From: Acetobacteraceae bacterium
GTDB taxonomy: Bacteria; Pseudomonadota; Alphaproteobacteria; Acetobacterales; Acetobacteraceae
Direction: 5' to 3'
DNA length: 55,994 bases
Assembly (NCBI GenBank): GCA_019750465.1
Contig: JAIEOP010000003.1
Coordinates: forward strand, 1-55,994
Part shown: in pieces, positions 31,712-40,399 of the stretch
Numbering within the stretch: position 1 is the first letter of the stretch
How the letters are laid out: each line of letters starts with the position of its first letter
Notes under the pieces: model-generated
Databases searched by the model: none
Told to the model about the DNA's origin: nothing
What the model saw: the letters and a program-made list of their open reading frames with translations, nothing else
Made by a program: the position numbers and the translations under genes

Positions 31712-33865
31712 TCAGATTGCCCGGCTCAGCCCCACGAAGAGGCCGCGGCGCCAGCCGAATTGCGGCGCGCCGACGCCGATGCCGGTGCCGTCGCGCAGCT
31801 GGTAGCGCGTGTCGGTGATGTTCACGATGTCGAACCGCGCCGTCCAGACGCCGCGGTCGGGCAGCACGAAGTCCTGCTGCACGCCGAGGTTCAGCGTGGC
31901 GTAGGGCGAGAGCTTCTCGGAATTGGCAAAGCCGGCGCGCAACCCGTTACCGTAGAGCATGCTGGCCGAGAGGCGCGCGCCCCGCCATGCGTTCCAGATC
32001 GCGCCGGCCGAGCCGGTGTACATCTGGTCGTGGTCCGTGCGCACGTATTTCGAGGCGGCATAGGCGAGCTCATCGGGCTCGAAATTGTATTGCGCGCTGT
32101 TGATGTTGCGGCCCATGGCACGGCTGATCGCCAGGTTGGCATAGACCAGCAGCCGGTCCGTGCGCCAGTTGCCGGAGAACTCCACGCCATAGACCTTGCC
32201 GCGCGAGTAGTTGAACGGCGTGAAGATGATGGCGTTGCCGAACTGGCCGAAATCCAGCAGGTCCTGCACGTCCTTGTAGTAGGCGTCGATGCCGAGGGTG
32301 AGATTGCCGAACAGGCGCTGCGACACCCCGATGTCGAAGCGGTTCGCGCGCTCCGGCCGCGGCAGGCCGTTGGCCAGGCTGAACGGTGCGTTGGTGGTGT
32401 TCTCGAAGGCCGCCAGCGCCGGCGTCGTCACAAGCTCGAACTGGGGTGGCGTGAAAGTGCGGGCGTAGCCGGCGTGCACCACCGTGCTGTCGGTCGCACG
32501 CCAGACCAGGTTGAGCCTTGGCGAGACCTGACCGGCGGTGACGTACTGCACCATCTGGTCCCAGCGCAGGCCGAAATTCAGCGTCAGCCGACCGGTGACC
32601 CGCCACTCGTCCTGCACGTAGACGCCGTAGAGCCAGCCCGTGCGCCCGCCGCGGTTGTCGATGACGAAGGGATCATCCACGGGATCGCCATTGGCATCCA
32701 GCGGCAGCGTGTAGGAGGCGTTGCGGAAGCGCGCACGCTCGCCCGTCGCCTGCACGCCGGCCCGGATCGTGTGCTGCGGATGCACGCGCCACACGAGGTC
32801 CGACTGCGTCCCGATCGCCGTGCCGGAGCGGAAGCTGCTGGAGGCGACGCCGTTGAGGATCAGCTCGCCGGCCGTGCTCGGCGTATAGCTGGTCGAGGTG
32901 TAGCGGGTGAAGACCGAGCTCTGCAGCTCAAGATTGTCGGTGAAGCGGTGCTGCAGGCTGGCGACGCCGTACCAGGTGCGCTCCCACTGCCGCGAGCGCA
33001 GGGTGGTGCTGTCGATGTCGCTCTGGCCGAAGGCGGAGAATTGCGGTGGCACGCCCTCGCGGTTGGGGATGCGGAAATCGTTCAGCGCCGTGCCGGCGAT
33101 GAAGGCGAGGCGCGTGGCGTCGCTGAGCTGCCGCGCTGCGTAGCCGAGGCCGTGGGTCTGGTAGGTACGGTCGTTCAAGGCGGAGCGCGTTGGCGCCGGA
33201 TTCTCGATGCCCATGTTGCTGCGGATCCAGGTGCCAGTCGCGAAGACGTCCCATCCATCGACGACGTCGCTGTACGTCAGGTGTGGCTGGAACAGGCCCC
33301 GGCTGCCGCCATAGACGCCCGCCGATCCGCCGGGATCGAGCGCGCCGCTGCGGGTCTCGAGCTCGATCACTGCGTTGGTGCGGAAGCCGAACTGCGCGGG
33401 CAGGGCGCCGGTCAGAACGGAGACGCTGCTGAAGGCGCGGGGCTGGAACACCTGGCCAAAGCCGCCGATCGCCTCGGGCAGGGCGACGCCGTTGAGCCGG
33501 TACTGCAGGTTGCGGTGCTCGCCGCGGATGTGGATGTCGCCGAAGCCGTCCTGCACGACGCCCGGCGTCTGCAGCAGCACCTGGTTGAGCGGCTGGTTGG
33601 CGCCGCCAGGGAGGCCGTCGATGGTCGAGCGATCCACCACCGTCTCGCGCGCGCCGAAGCGGGCGAGGATGCTCTGGCGCAGGGCGCGCGCCCGCTCGGC
33701 TTCCACCACGACATCGGGCAGGGTCGCCACGGTCTCACCCGGCGCAGCGCCGGCCTGTGCGATCGTGGCGGCGGAAAGAGGCGGGGTCTGCGCGGCTGCG
33801 CCGGCGGCGCCGAGCGCGAACGCCGCTGCCGCCGCGCCCGCGCCGGTGATGATCTGTCGGCGCAT
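31712..33865 (-). CDS. TonB-dependent outer-membrane receptor (probable zinc receptor, ZnuD-like)
   Basis: A 717-aa TonB-dependent receptor. It has a signal peptide (MRRQIITGAGAAAAAFALGAAGAAAQ), a TonB-box-like DVVVEAERARALRQS, the plug domain (LPGGANQPLNQVLLQTPGVVQDGFGDIHIRGEHRNLQYRLNGVALPE) and a long beta-barrel ending IGVGAPQFGWRRGLFVGLSRAI with the expected terminal aromatic/hydrophobic pattern. The ATG overlaps the TGA of the ZnuA-like gene by one base (TGATG), and a Zur-like box precedes that gene. I therefore infer zinc import across the outer membrane. Other metal chelates remain possible. Confidence 0.88.
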   Translation of the reverse strand: MRRQIITGAGAAAAAFALGAAGAAAQTPPLSAATIAQAGAAPGETVATLPDVVVEAERARALRQSILARFGARETVVDRSTIDGLPGGANQPLNQVLLQTPGVVQDGFGDIHIRGEHRNLQYRLNGVALPEAIGGFGQVFQPRAFSSVSVLTGALPAQFGFRTNAVIELETRSGALDPGGSAGVYGGSRGLFQPHLTYSDVVDGWDVFATGTWIRSNMGIENPAPTRSALNDRTYQTHGLGYAARQLSDATRLAFIAGTALNDFRIPNREGVPPQFSAFGQSDIDSTTLRSRQWERTWYGVASLQHRFTDNLELQSSVFTRYTSTSYTPSTAGELILNGVASSSFRSGTAIGTQSDLVWRVHPQHTIRAGVQATGERARFRNASYTLPLDANGDPVDDPFVIDNRGGRTGWLYGVYVQDEWRVTGRLTLNFGLRWDQMVQYVTAGQVSPRLNLVWRATDSTVVHAGYARTFTPPQFELVTTPALAAFENTTNAPFSLANGLPRPERANRFDIGVSQRLFGNLTLGIDAYYKDVQDLLDFGQFGNAIIFTPFNYSRGKVYGVEFSGNWRTDRLLVYANLAISRAMGRNINSAQYNFEPDELAYAASKYVRTDHDQMYTGSAGAIWNAWRGARLSASMLYGNGLRAGFANSEKLSPYATLNLGVQQDFVLPDRGVWTARFDIVNITDTRYQLRDGTGIGVGAPQFGWRRGLFVGLSRAI

Positions 33866-34809
33866 CAGGCCTCCCCGCGCATCGCGGGCACCAGCAGCCC
33901 GACATTGTGCCGCACCATCGCCTCGAAGGTCGGGGCGGGGCCGTTCGGCGGCGACAGCGCATCGGCATAGAGCCGGCCGCGCACCCGCACGCCCGCCTCC
34001 TGCGCCAGGCGCTGCAGCGTCGCCGGCGAGGTCGCGCTCTCGACGAAGACCGCCGTGATGGCTTCGGCGCGGACCTGGCGGATCAGCCGCGCCACCTCCG
34101 CCGCGGAGGCCTCGGCTGCGCTGGACAGGCCCTGCGGCGCCATGAACTGGATGCCGTAGGCGGCGCCGAAGTAGCCGAAGGCGTCGTGCGAGGTGATGAC
34201 CCTGCGCCGCGCCTCCGGCACCGTCGCCACCTGCGCGCGCACCCAGGCATCGAGCGCGCCGAGGCGCCCGGCATAGGCGTCCGCGCCGCGCTCGATGGCC
34301 GCGGCGCCGGCCGGATCCGCGGCGACGAGGCCGCGCGCGATGGCGCGGACGTAGCTCTGCGCCAGCCGCAGGTCCTGCCAGGCATGCGGGTCGGCGACGC
34401 GGCGCGGGCCGACGCTGTGCTGGGTGCGTCGCTCGGTCGGCCCGTGGCCGTGCGCGTGCGCCTCCATGCTGCGCGGCGTGATGCCCTCGGTCGCGGTGAC
34501 GATGATCGGCTGGCGCGGCCCGCCGGCGGCGCGCGCCAGCCGGTCGAACCAGGGATCGAAGCCGAGCCCGTTGCGCACCAGCACGGCGGCGCCGCGCAGC
34601 GCCTCCGCATCCGAGGGGCGCGGCTGGAAGCTGTGCGCGTCGGTGTCCGGTCCCGCGATGACGCGCAGCGCGACGCGGTTGCCGGCGATCTCGCGCACCA
34701 TGTCGCCGAGGATGCTGAAGGAGGCGACCACGGCCGTGCGGTCCTGCGCTGCGGCAGGACGCGGTGCGAGGCCGAGGACGGGAAGGGCGAGAAGGAAGCG
34801 GCGGTGCAC
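33865..34809 (-). CDS. Zinc-type ABC transporter substrate-binding protein (ZnuA-like)
   Basis: A 314-aa cluster A-I metal-binding protein. A signal peptide (MHRRFLLALPVLGLAPRPAAA) is present. Metal ligands expected in the family are visible: DAHSFQPRPSDAEAL (His), ADPHAWQDLR (His), SHDAFGYFGAAYGI (His) and FVESATSP (Glu). A His-rich loop HAHGHGPTERRTQHS lies between ligands 1 and 2, typical of zinc receptors. The start at 34809 is 14 bp from a palindromic Zur-like box. No znuB or znuC lies near, so the inner-membrane transporter must be elsewhere. It is the first gene of a two-gene unit with the TonB receptor. Confidence 0.9.
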   Translation of the reverse strand: MHRRFLLALPVLGLAPRPAAAQDRTAVVASFSILGDMVREIAGNRVALRVIAGPDTDAHSFQPRPSDAEALRGAAVLVRNGLGFDPWFDRLARAAGGPRQPIIVTATEGITPRSMEAHAHGHGPTERRTQHSVGPRRVADPHAWQDLRLAQSYVRAIARGLVAADPAGAAAIERGADAYAGRLGALDAWVRAQVATVPEARRRVITSHDAFGYFGAAYGIQFMAPQGLSSAAEASAAEVARLIRQVRAEAITAVFVESATSPATLQRLAQEAGVRVRGRLYADALSPPNGPAPTFEAMVRHNVGLLVPAMRGEA

Positions 34810-34822
34810 GGCTCAGGGTCCA

Positions 34823-34845
34823 GAAACGTTATATCATAACATTTC
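34823..34845. promoter_or_regulatory. Zur-like operator upstream of znuA
   Basis: A 23-bp AT-rich palindrome with core GTTATATCATAAC lies 14 bp before the znuA-like start, in a region otherwise almost free of A/T runs. Eighteen of 23 positions obey dyad symmetry, and the outer GAAA/TTTC bases match the alphaproteobacterial Zur consensus as I recall it (GTTATAnTATAAC inside GAAA...TTTC). Zinc-dependent repression of znuA and the receptor is inferred. Confidence 0.75.
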
Positions 34846-34881
34846 ACGGCGCCGCCCATCTTGCAACCCCACCCGGGCCGC

Positions 34882-35649
34882 TCACCCGCGCCGGAACAGC
34901 CGCCGCAGCCGGCCGAGCAGCCCGCCCCCCGGATCCGCCGTGCGGCCGGGCAGGCGCTGGTGCGTCACGTGCGGCCGGCGCGCGGGCGGCGGCAGGGCGC
35001 TCGCCACGGTGTGCCGCCCCTCGTCGCCGGCCTCGATCAGCCGGAGCTCGAGGGCAAGGACCTGGGCCACCGCTTCCACCGGCTCCGCGCGCTGCAGCGC
35101 CTCGGCCGTCGCCCGCGCGTCGTCATGCGCGCCGGCGCGGCGCAGCGCATCGACCACCCGCACCGTCTGCTCGGCATCGAGGGCGGGCCCGGCGCGCCAC
35201 AGCGCCACCGCTTCCAGCCGCCAGGGACGGGCGAGGTCCGGGCGGTTCAGGTCGTCCGCCACCCAGGCCGCCTGCAGCGTCGCCTCGGCGGCGGCGTGCA
35301 GCGCCCCGGTCTCCTCCAGAACATGCGCCCAGGCGAGGAAGCGGCGGCCCAGCGGCGGGTAGCTGGAGTCCGCCAGCAGCGCGCGGAACGGCGCCGCGCC
35401 CACCGCCTGCGCGGCCGCCGGATGCGCCTTGGCGATGGAGGGCGCGGCGTAGCCGCAGCGCGGGCACTGCTGCAGCCACCACCGCATGGTGCCGCGCACC
35501 GGCTCGCCGGGGCGGAGATCGAGGTCGGGCGCCTGCTCCGGCGGGCTCGGGCGGAACGGCGGCTGGTGGCTGGCCGTGCCGCAGACGGCGCAGACCACCT
35601 GCGGCTCACCCGCGCTGGGGCGGGAACTGGCGGGGGACGGAGCGGACAT
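34882..35649 (-). CDS. Zinc-ribbon protein, DUF2225-like
   Basis: A 255-aa cytoplasmic protein with CAVCGTASH near residue 20 and QQCPRCGYAAPSIAKA near residue 62, a pair of Cys-x-x-Cys knuckles likely to bind one zinc. The CPxCGYA stretch resembles DUF2225 proteins. The rest is Ala-rich and helical (TPR-like length patterns around LRRAGAHDDARATAEALQRA). The start at 35649 (MSAPSPASS) is taken since codons upstream look non-coding. It lies 72 bp from the znuA-like gene start, on the same strand, on the far side of the Zur-like box. Function unknown. Confidence 0.7.
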   Translation of the reverse strand: MSAPSPASSRPSAGEPQVVCAVCGTASHQPPFRPSPPEQAPDLDLRPGEPVRGTMRWWLQQCPRCGYAAPSIAKAHPAAAQAVGAAPFRALLADSSYPPLGRRFLAWAHVLEETGALHAAAEATLQAAWVADDLNRPDLARPWRLEAVALWRAGPALDAEQTVRVVDALRRAGAHDDARATAEALQRAEPVEAVAQVLALELRLIEAGDEGRHTVASALPPPARRPHVTHQRLPGRTADPGGGLLGRLRRLFRRG

Positions 35650-35804
35650 CGACGGAAGGTAGGCGCGGCGAGGCGAAAGGCGAAGGGGGGCAGCGCCGGG
35701 CGCCGCGAACCGTGTCGGGCCCGGCCGCATGATCCGTGCGCGGGCCACCGCTCCGGCGCTGCCGCTGTTGCCCGCCGGCCGGGGGCCGGACTATGTGGAA
35801 TTCG

Positions 35805-36755
35805 ATGCCCCGCGGCGACCTTTTCCCCGACATCGCGCCCTACGAGACCGGCCTGCTGCCGCTGTCGGGCGGGCACGTCATGTACTGGGAGCAGGTCGGC
35901 AACCCGCGCGGCCAGCCGGTGCTGTTCCTGCATGGCGGACCGGGTGCGGGCGCCGGCGCCGTGCACCGCCGCTTCTTCGACCCCGGCCATTGGCGCGTGG
36001 TGATCTTCGACCAGCGCGGCGCCGGCCGGTCCCGACCCCTCGGCGAGCTGCGCGAGAACACCACCGCCCACCTGGTATCCGACATCGAGGCGCTGCGCCG
36101 CTTCCTTGGCGTCGAGCGCTGGCTGCTGTTCGGCGGGTCCTGGGGCTCGACGCTCGCACTGACCTATGCGCAGGAGCATCCGGACCGCGTGATCGGCTCC
36201 GTGCTGCGCGGCGTCTTCCTCGGCCGCAAGCAGGAGGTCGAGTGGTTCCTCACCGGCCTGCGCCGCGTCTTCCCCGATGCTTGGGCGCAGTTCGCCGAAC
36301 ACCTGCCGGCGGCGGAGCGGTCCAACCTGCTGGCCGGCTACCTGCGCCGGCTCTGCGACCCCGACCCGATGCTGCACATGCCGGCGGCGCGCGCCTGGAG
36401 CCAGTACGAGGGATCGTGCAGCACGCTGCTGCCCAGCCCCGACACCGTGGCGAGCTTCGCGCAGGACCGCACCGCGCTCGGCCTGGCCCGCATCGAGGCC
36501 TGGTACTTCGCCAACGACCTGTTCCTCCCGCCCGAGGGGCTGCTCGGGCGGATGGACCGCATCGCCCACATTCCCGCCGAGATCGTGCAGGGCCGCTACG
36601 ACATGGTCTGCCCCGCCGAGACGGCGTTCGAGCTGGCGGCCGCCTGGCCCCGGGCGCGGCTGACCGTGGTGCCGGATGCCGGGCACTCGGCGCTGGAGCC
36701 CGGCGTGCGCACCGCGCTGGTCTCGGCGGTGGAGCGGTTCCGGCGAAGGAGCTGA
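35805..36755 (+). CDS. pip: Proline iminopeptidase (prolyl aminopeptidase, S33)
   Basis: A 316-aa alpha/beta hydrolase that removes N-terminal proline from peptides. Seen are FPDIAPYETGLLPLSGGHVMYWEQVGNPRGQPVLFLHGGPGAG (oxyanion-hole HGGPG), VIFDQRGAGRSRP, the nucleophile elbow FGGSWGSTLALTYAQEHPDRV (Ser), RYDMVCPAETAFELA (Asp) and PDAGHSALEPG (His), so the triad is complete. The ATG at 35805 matches the family start; in-frame ATG codons at 35793 and 35736 add non-conserved residues. It is divergent from the zinc-ribbon gene and converges on the regulator gene 33 bp beyond its stop. Confidence 0.92.
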   Translation: MPRGDLFPDIAPYETGLLPLSGGHVMYWEQVGNPRGQPVLFLHGGPGAGAGAVHRRFFDPGHWRVVIFDQRGAGRSRPLGELRENTTAHLVSDIEALRRFLGVERWLLFGGSWGSTLALTYAQEHPDRVIGSVLRGVFLGRKQEVEWFLTGLRRVFPDAWAQFAEHLPAAERSNLLAGYLRRLCDPDPMLHMPAARAWSQYEGSCSTLLPSPDTVASFAQDRTALGLARIEAWYFANDLFLPPEGLLGRMDRIAHIPAEIVQGRYDMVCPAETAFELAAAWPRARLTVVPDAGHSALEPGVRTALVSAVERFRRRS

Positions 36756-36788
36756 CGGGGGCGGGCATGGCGCGGCCGCGCCGGCGCA

Positions 36789-38027
36789 TCACGCCACTTC
36801 GGTCGCCGAAGCCATCGCCGATGCCGTCCCGCGCAGCATCCCGGCCGTGGTGCAGACCAGCCGCACCAGCTCGCTCTGCCGGTGCACGTCGAGCTTGACG
36901 AAGACCGACTTCCGGTAGCTGCGCAGCGTGGCGGGGCGCATGCGCATCGCCAGCGCCGCCTCATTCGGCGTCATCCCATCGCCCAGCAGCTTGGCGATCC
37001 GCGCTTCCACCGGCGTCAGGCCGAACATCGACTGGATGACGCGCTCGATATGGCGCGGCGGCCCGTCCGGCAGCAGGATCAGCGCCGCGATGCGCGCGGG
37101 CGGCGCGGCGGCCTTGCCGCCAAGCGCCGTGACCAGGACGCGGGACGGGCGCGCGCCGCCGCCGAGGTTCAGCCCCTGCACGGGTCCGTCGCGCGCCGCG
37201 AGCACGTCGGCGACGGCCGCGCGCAGCCGGGCGTCGGTGCCGCGATCGGCGGTGCCGAGCCGGTCCTGGCGGCGCCGGAGGACCCCGCTGCGCAACGCCC
37301 GGCCGGAGACCAGGATCGGGCGCAGCTCCGCATCCACCAGGCAGAGCCCGAGGCCGAGCTGGTCGAACACCGCGAGCAGTGACTCGGTGACGCTGACGTC
37401 GAGGCGTGGGGGAATGGCCGGCAGCGCCGCGCCGCCGCAGCAGCGCACCAGCAGGCGCAGCACCGGTGCGAGACGCGACACCAGCGTGGCGTCCGCGACG
37501 CTGAACGGGTTCCCCGGCTCGCGCAGCAGGCGTACGCGCAGGATGCCGCCGCCGCCCTCGGCGACGAGGTCGAGGATGTGCGGCGCGCCGCCGGGCACGG
37601 CCGGCACGGCGGTGCCCGGGACGTCCTCGAGCGGCACCCGCCATCCCGCCGGCAGCATCGCCTGCCGCCGCGCCTCGAGGCTATCGGGACGGGTGGCCGC
37701 GTGGTCGGCCTCGACGTCCGGGCCGATGATGGCGTCGGTGAAGTCCACCACCTCGCGCAGCGCCGACAGCGCGTCGCGCCATGCCCCGAAGGGGCCCTGC
37801 GCCGGGCGCGGCGACGCTGTCCAGGCCGCGGACGCCGCCTCGCTCACCGCGCAGGAGGGGTCAAGGCCGGGTTCCAGGATTTCGTGCATCGCCATGCCGT
37901 CGAACCGCTCCCGGGGCCGCATCCGATCGGCACCCGCGCGGCCGTCGGCGATGCGCGCCATGAACGCCGGTCCGCGGCGCCGGTGCAATGCGCTCGCGAC
38001 CCTGCGCAAGCCTTGTTGATCGCGCAT
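36789..38027 (-). CDS. LuxR-type helix-turn-helix regulator with a PAS-like N-terminal region
   Basis: A 412-aa regulator. The C-terminal HTH is clear: FGLTPVEARIAKLLGDGMTPNEAALAMRMRPATLRSYRKSVFVKLDVHRQSELVRLV, a GerE/LuxR-type DNA-binding domain. Preceding it is an LGLCLVDAELRPILVSGRAL segment that looks PAS-like, and the N-terminal third is a sensory-like domain with no match I can name. The frame stays open for another 470 codons upstream, but that stretch is antisense to the RTX gene and is rejected. The ATG at 38027 is the best start; an ATG at 37961 is possible. It is divergent from the RTX gene, which it may control. Confidence 0.8.
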   Translation of the reverse strand: MRDQQGLRRVASALHRRRGPAFMARIADGRAGADRMRPRERFDGMAMHEILEPGLDPSCAVSEAASAAWTASPRPAQGPFGAWRDALSALREVVDFTDAIIGPDVEADHAATRPDSLEARRQAMLPAGWRVPLEDVPGTAVPAVPGGAPHILDLVAEGGGGILRVRLLREPGNPFSVADATLVSRLAPVLRLLVRCCGGAALPAIPPRLDVSVTESLLAVFDQLGLGLCLVDAELRPILVSGRALRSGVLRRRQDRLGTADRGTDARLRAAVADVLAARDGPVQGLNLGGGARPSRVLVTALGGKAAAPPARIAALILLPDGPPRHIERVIQSMFGLTPVEARIAKLLGDGMTPNEAALAMRMRPATLRSYRKSVFVKLDVHRQSELVRLVCTTAGMLRGTASAMASATEVA

Positions 38028-38303
38028 CGATGTGCGTGGCGCATTCCTTCTACCGACGCGCGCTGTGCGCCGGATGATCTTGGGGCCGAAAGTTGATTGG
38101 CATTCCGCGGCATGCGCACACGCGCGCCATGTGCCGCTTCGAAGCGTCACGTCGCCGTCACGCCGGTGCCGCCGATGCTCCGCTCCACAGCGGTTTGTGC
38201 ACCCGTTTGGGGGGAGAAACCGATAGGCCGGGCTTGGTAGCTCGGTGCTGCGCTCCACCGGGCGCTGCACAGCTGCATGAACGCGACGAGAGGGAATCCA
38301 GCC

Positions 38304-39536
38304 ATGCCAGGCGTTGTCATCAACGGTACCGAGAACACCGACCAGATCGGCCCCGTCATCGGCGTGTCGCCAGACGATCCCCGCTACCGCCGGACCACCG
38401 ATTTCGGCGACGTGATCCGCGGCCTCGGCGGCGCCGACGACATCTGCGCCCAGGGCGGCAACGACAAGGTCTATGGCGGCGACGATGCCGATCAGATCGA
38501 CGGCGGCGACGGCAACGACGTCATCTACGGCGACAACGGCAGCCTCGAGACCATGGGCGACGGGTCGGACTACATCCTGGCCGGCGCCGGCGCCGACACG
38601 GTCTATGCGACCGGCGGCGACGACACGGTGTTCGGGCAGGACGGCGCGGACTGGCTGAGCGGCGGGACGGGCAACGACTACCTCGATGGCGGCTCGGGCG
38701 CCGACACCATAGATGGCGGCGCCGGCAGCGACGCGATCCGCGCCGGCGGCGGCAAGGACTATGTCGACGGCGGCAACGGCGACGATTCGATCGACGGCGG
38801 CGGCGGCAACGACACGCTGCGGGGCGGCGCCGGCGACGACGATATCGATGCCGGCAAGGGCGACGACTCCGTCTCGGGCGGCGACGGCGACGACCTGATC
38901 GCCGGCCGCGACGGCAATGACCGCCTGGACGGCGGCAACGGCAACGACGGGATGACGGGCGGCGACGGCAACGACACCATGACCGGCGGCGCCGGATCCG
39001 ACACCATGCTCGGCGGAGCCGGCAACGACAGCATGGATGGCGGCGCCGAGAACGACAGCCTCGACGGCGGCTCGGGCAACGACGTCGTGCGCGGCGGCGA
39101 CGGCGACGACTGGATCGCCGGCAGCTCCGGCGCCGACACGCTGTGGGGCGGCGGCGGTGCGGACCGCTTCATCTTCCGCCAGGACGAGGACGCGGTCGGC
39201 ACGATCAACTACATCCGCGACTGGGACGCCGGCGACGTGATCGTGCTGTGCGGCCAGTCGCCGTTCTTCTACAACGTCACCAAGATCGACTTCGGCTCCT
39301 TCGACAATGACGGCAACGCCAACGACGTGGCGATCGCGCTGAGCGACGGCAGCTTCATCTACATCGCCAATGCCGCCGACGACTTCACCTCCGGGGAAAC
39401 CCCGCCGATGGAGTTCGTCGGCAACAACGTGGACGACTTCGAACACGCCGCTGGCGGCGATTCGGGCTGCTTCATCTCCGTCGACGACCCGGACGGCGTG
39501 CCGGCGCAGCCGACCAACGAGTTCTGCATCGCCTAG
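38304..39536 (+). CDS. RTX-type calcium-binding secreted protein
   Basis: A 410-aa protein with no signal peptide, as is usual for type I secreted RTX proteins. After a short leader ([39 protein letters not shown]) come at least 25 GGxGxDxU units up to about residue 295, forming a calcium-bound beta-roll. The C-terminal 115 residues form a distinct globular region ([48 protein letters not shown]) with three Cys, rare in RTX proteins, and end NEFCIA. The ATG at 38304 has GAGAGGGA upstream, unlike the ATG at 38277. A LuxR-type regulator is divergent. The TAG stop is shared with a palindromic repeat. Its function (adhesion, matrix or enzyme) cannot be told. Confidence 0.85.
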   Translation: MPGVVINGTENTDQIGPVIGVSPDDPRYRRTTDFGDVIRGLGGADDICAQGGNDKVYGGDDADQIDGGDGNDVIYGDNGSLETMGDGSDYILAGAGADTVYATGGDDTVFGQDGADWLSGGTGNDYLDGGSGADTIDGGAGSDAIRAGGGKDYVDGGNGDDSIDGGGGNDTLRGGAGDDDIDAGKGDDSVSGGDGDDLIAGRDGNDRLDGGNGNDGMTGGDGNDTMTGGAGSDTMLGGAGNDSMDGGAENDSLDGGSGNDVVRGGDGDDWIAGSSGADTLWGGGGADRFIFRQDEDAVGTINYIRDWDAGDVIVLCGQSPFFYNVTKIDFGSFDNDGNANDVAIALSDGSFIYIANAADDFTSGETPPMEFVGNNVDDFEHAAGGDSGCFISVDDPDGVPAQPTNEFCIA

Positions 39537-39584
39537 AGCGATATCCGGTCAGGTGGAATCATCTGATCGGATGTCCTGCTCTAG
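39533..39584. repeat. 52-bp palindromic repeat at the RTX stop codon
   Basis: An imperfect palindrome bounded by CTAGAGC and GCTCTAG, with CCGGTCAGGTGG and ATCTGATCGG inner arms. It overlaps the TAG stop of the RTX gene and adjoins copy C of the 102-bp repeat. Its arms resemble those of the palindrome at 5491-5556. Confidence 0.7.
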
Positions 39585-39684
39585 GGCGGGATGCGTTGAG
39601 GCAGAATCGCCGCAAACGCTGCATCCCGCGACCCGGCAAAGGCTGGAGCGTGTTGCGTGAGCGCATGCGAACGCAACACGCTCT
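39583..39684. repeat. 102-bp dispersed repeat, copy C
   Basis: The same element as at 17179 and 17281, with a few substitutions (TAGGGCGGG instead of TAGAGCGGG at the left edge; GCTGCATCCC instead of GCTGAATCCC; CAACACGC instead of CAATACGC in the hairpin). It lies between the palindrome after the RTX gene and the transposase remnant, consistent with an unstable locus. Confidence 0.85.
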
Positions 39685-39707
39685 ACCACCACCTCGGCAG
39701 TCTGAAA

Positions 39708-40085
39708 TCAGGTGTTGGCCTGAGTTTGCGCCTGCAGTGCGGCCAGCGGATGGGCGCGACAAGGTTGGCGAACAGCCGTGCCATGATGGTGCGGCGCAGG
39801 GCCGGCAGGCTCGGGGATGGTGGCGGTGCCGGAATATGGCGCGGCATTTTTCCCCGTCCCCGTCGGGCGCTGCCCGGCGAGGCGGAGGTGCTGCAAGTAG
39901 GCGACGGCGATGCAGGTCAACAGCGCGTGCCGGTGCAGACCGGTCCAGGACCGCCCCTCGAAGTGGCCGAGGCCGAGTTCCTGTTTGAGCTGCTGGTGCC
40001 CCTGTTCGCAGACCCAGCGCGCCTTGATGGCCGCGGCGAGGGCGCGCCGCGAGATCCGCGGCGGCAGGTTGGAGAGGTGGTATTT
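39708..40085 (-). pseudogene. IS701-type transposase remnant (C-terminal part)
   Basis: The minus-strand frame holds KYHLSNLPPRISRRALAAAIKARWVCEQGHQQLKQELGLGHFEGRSWTGLHRHALLTCIAVAYLQHLRL, the C-terminal part of IS701-family (IS4-related) DDE transposases, including the Glu in the KQELGLGHFEGR region. The N-terminal two thirds, with the first catalytic Asp residues, are missing. The frame is joined upstream to a MITE-like repeat and a broken rhodanese gene, so the insertion sequence was truncated by rearrangement. It cannot encode an active transposase. Confidence 0.75.
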
Positions 40086-40207
40086 ATACCAGCGCGCCGA
40101 GTTGTTGACCCATGCGGCGCGCCGGATGGCGCGCCGAGGCCGCGAACGCGGCCCGCGCCCACTGGCACGAAGCCAGGGCGCGCGGATGCGCGGCGCCCGG
40201 CGTCCGA
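40086..40207. repeat. MITE-like repeat, copy 2 (one end missing)
   Basis: On the minus strand this 122-bp stretch follows 2001-2122 closely over its whole length and ends in the same TGGTAT. The left 37 bases of the full element (with the ATACCAAC terminus) are missing and rhodanese coding sequence takes their place. The element sits exactly between the rhodanese fragment and the transposase fragment. Confidence 0.7.
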
Positions 40208-40399
40208 GCGGCAGTGGAACAGCACCGGCCGTCCGCCCTGCACGGCAAGCTCGGCCTCCTCCAGCCGCGACAGCGGCAGGTTGCGCGCGCCGGGAATGCG
40301 CTCGCGCGCATGTTCGTCCGGTTCGCGCACATCGACCAGGGTGGCGCCCTCCTCGCGCAGCAGGCGGGCGGCGTCCTCGGGGGTGATGGTCGTCAGCAT
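40208..40399 (-). pseudogene. Truncated rhodanese-like sulfurtransferase
   Basis: A rhodanese N-terminal half: LTTITPEDAARLLREEGATLVDVREPDEHARERIPGARNLPLSRLEEAEL, then GGRPVLFHCRS, which includes the catalytic Cys. After CRS the sequence passes into a MITE-like repeat, so the active-site loop (normally CxxGxR) and the C-terminal third are lost. The remaining frame runs on through the repeat as nonsense. The ATG at 40399 overlaps the stop of the ArsR-type repressor gene (ATGCTGA), showing it once was the second gene of that operon. Presumably inactive, though a fused frame could still be expressed. Confidence 0.8.

Noticed and set aside
38400-39160. Possible CRISPR-like direct repeats in the RTX region
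   Set aside because: The short repeats have a 27-base periodicity that codes for GGxGxDxUx, with no constant repeat or variable spacer and an intact reading frame.
38028-39446. Upstream extension of the LuxR-type regulator to 885 aa
   Set aside because: The extra residues are antisense to the RTX gene and have the low-complexity [10 protein letters not shown] pattern of inverted RTX codons. The regulator is complete without them.
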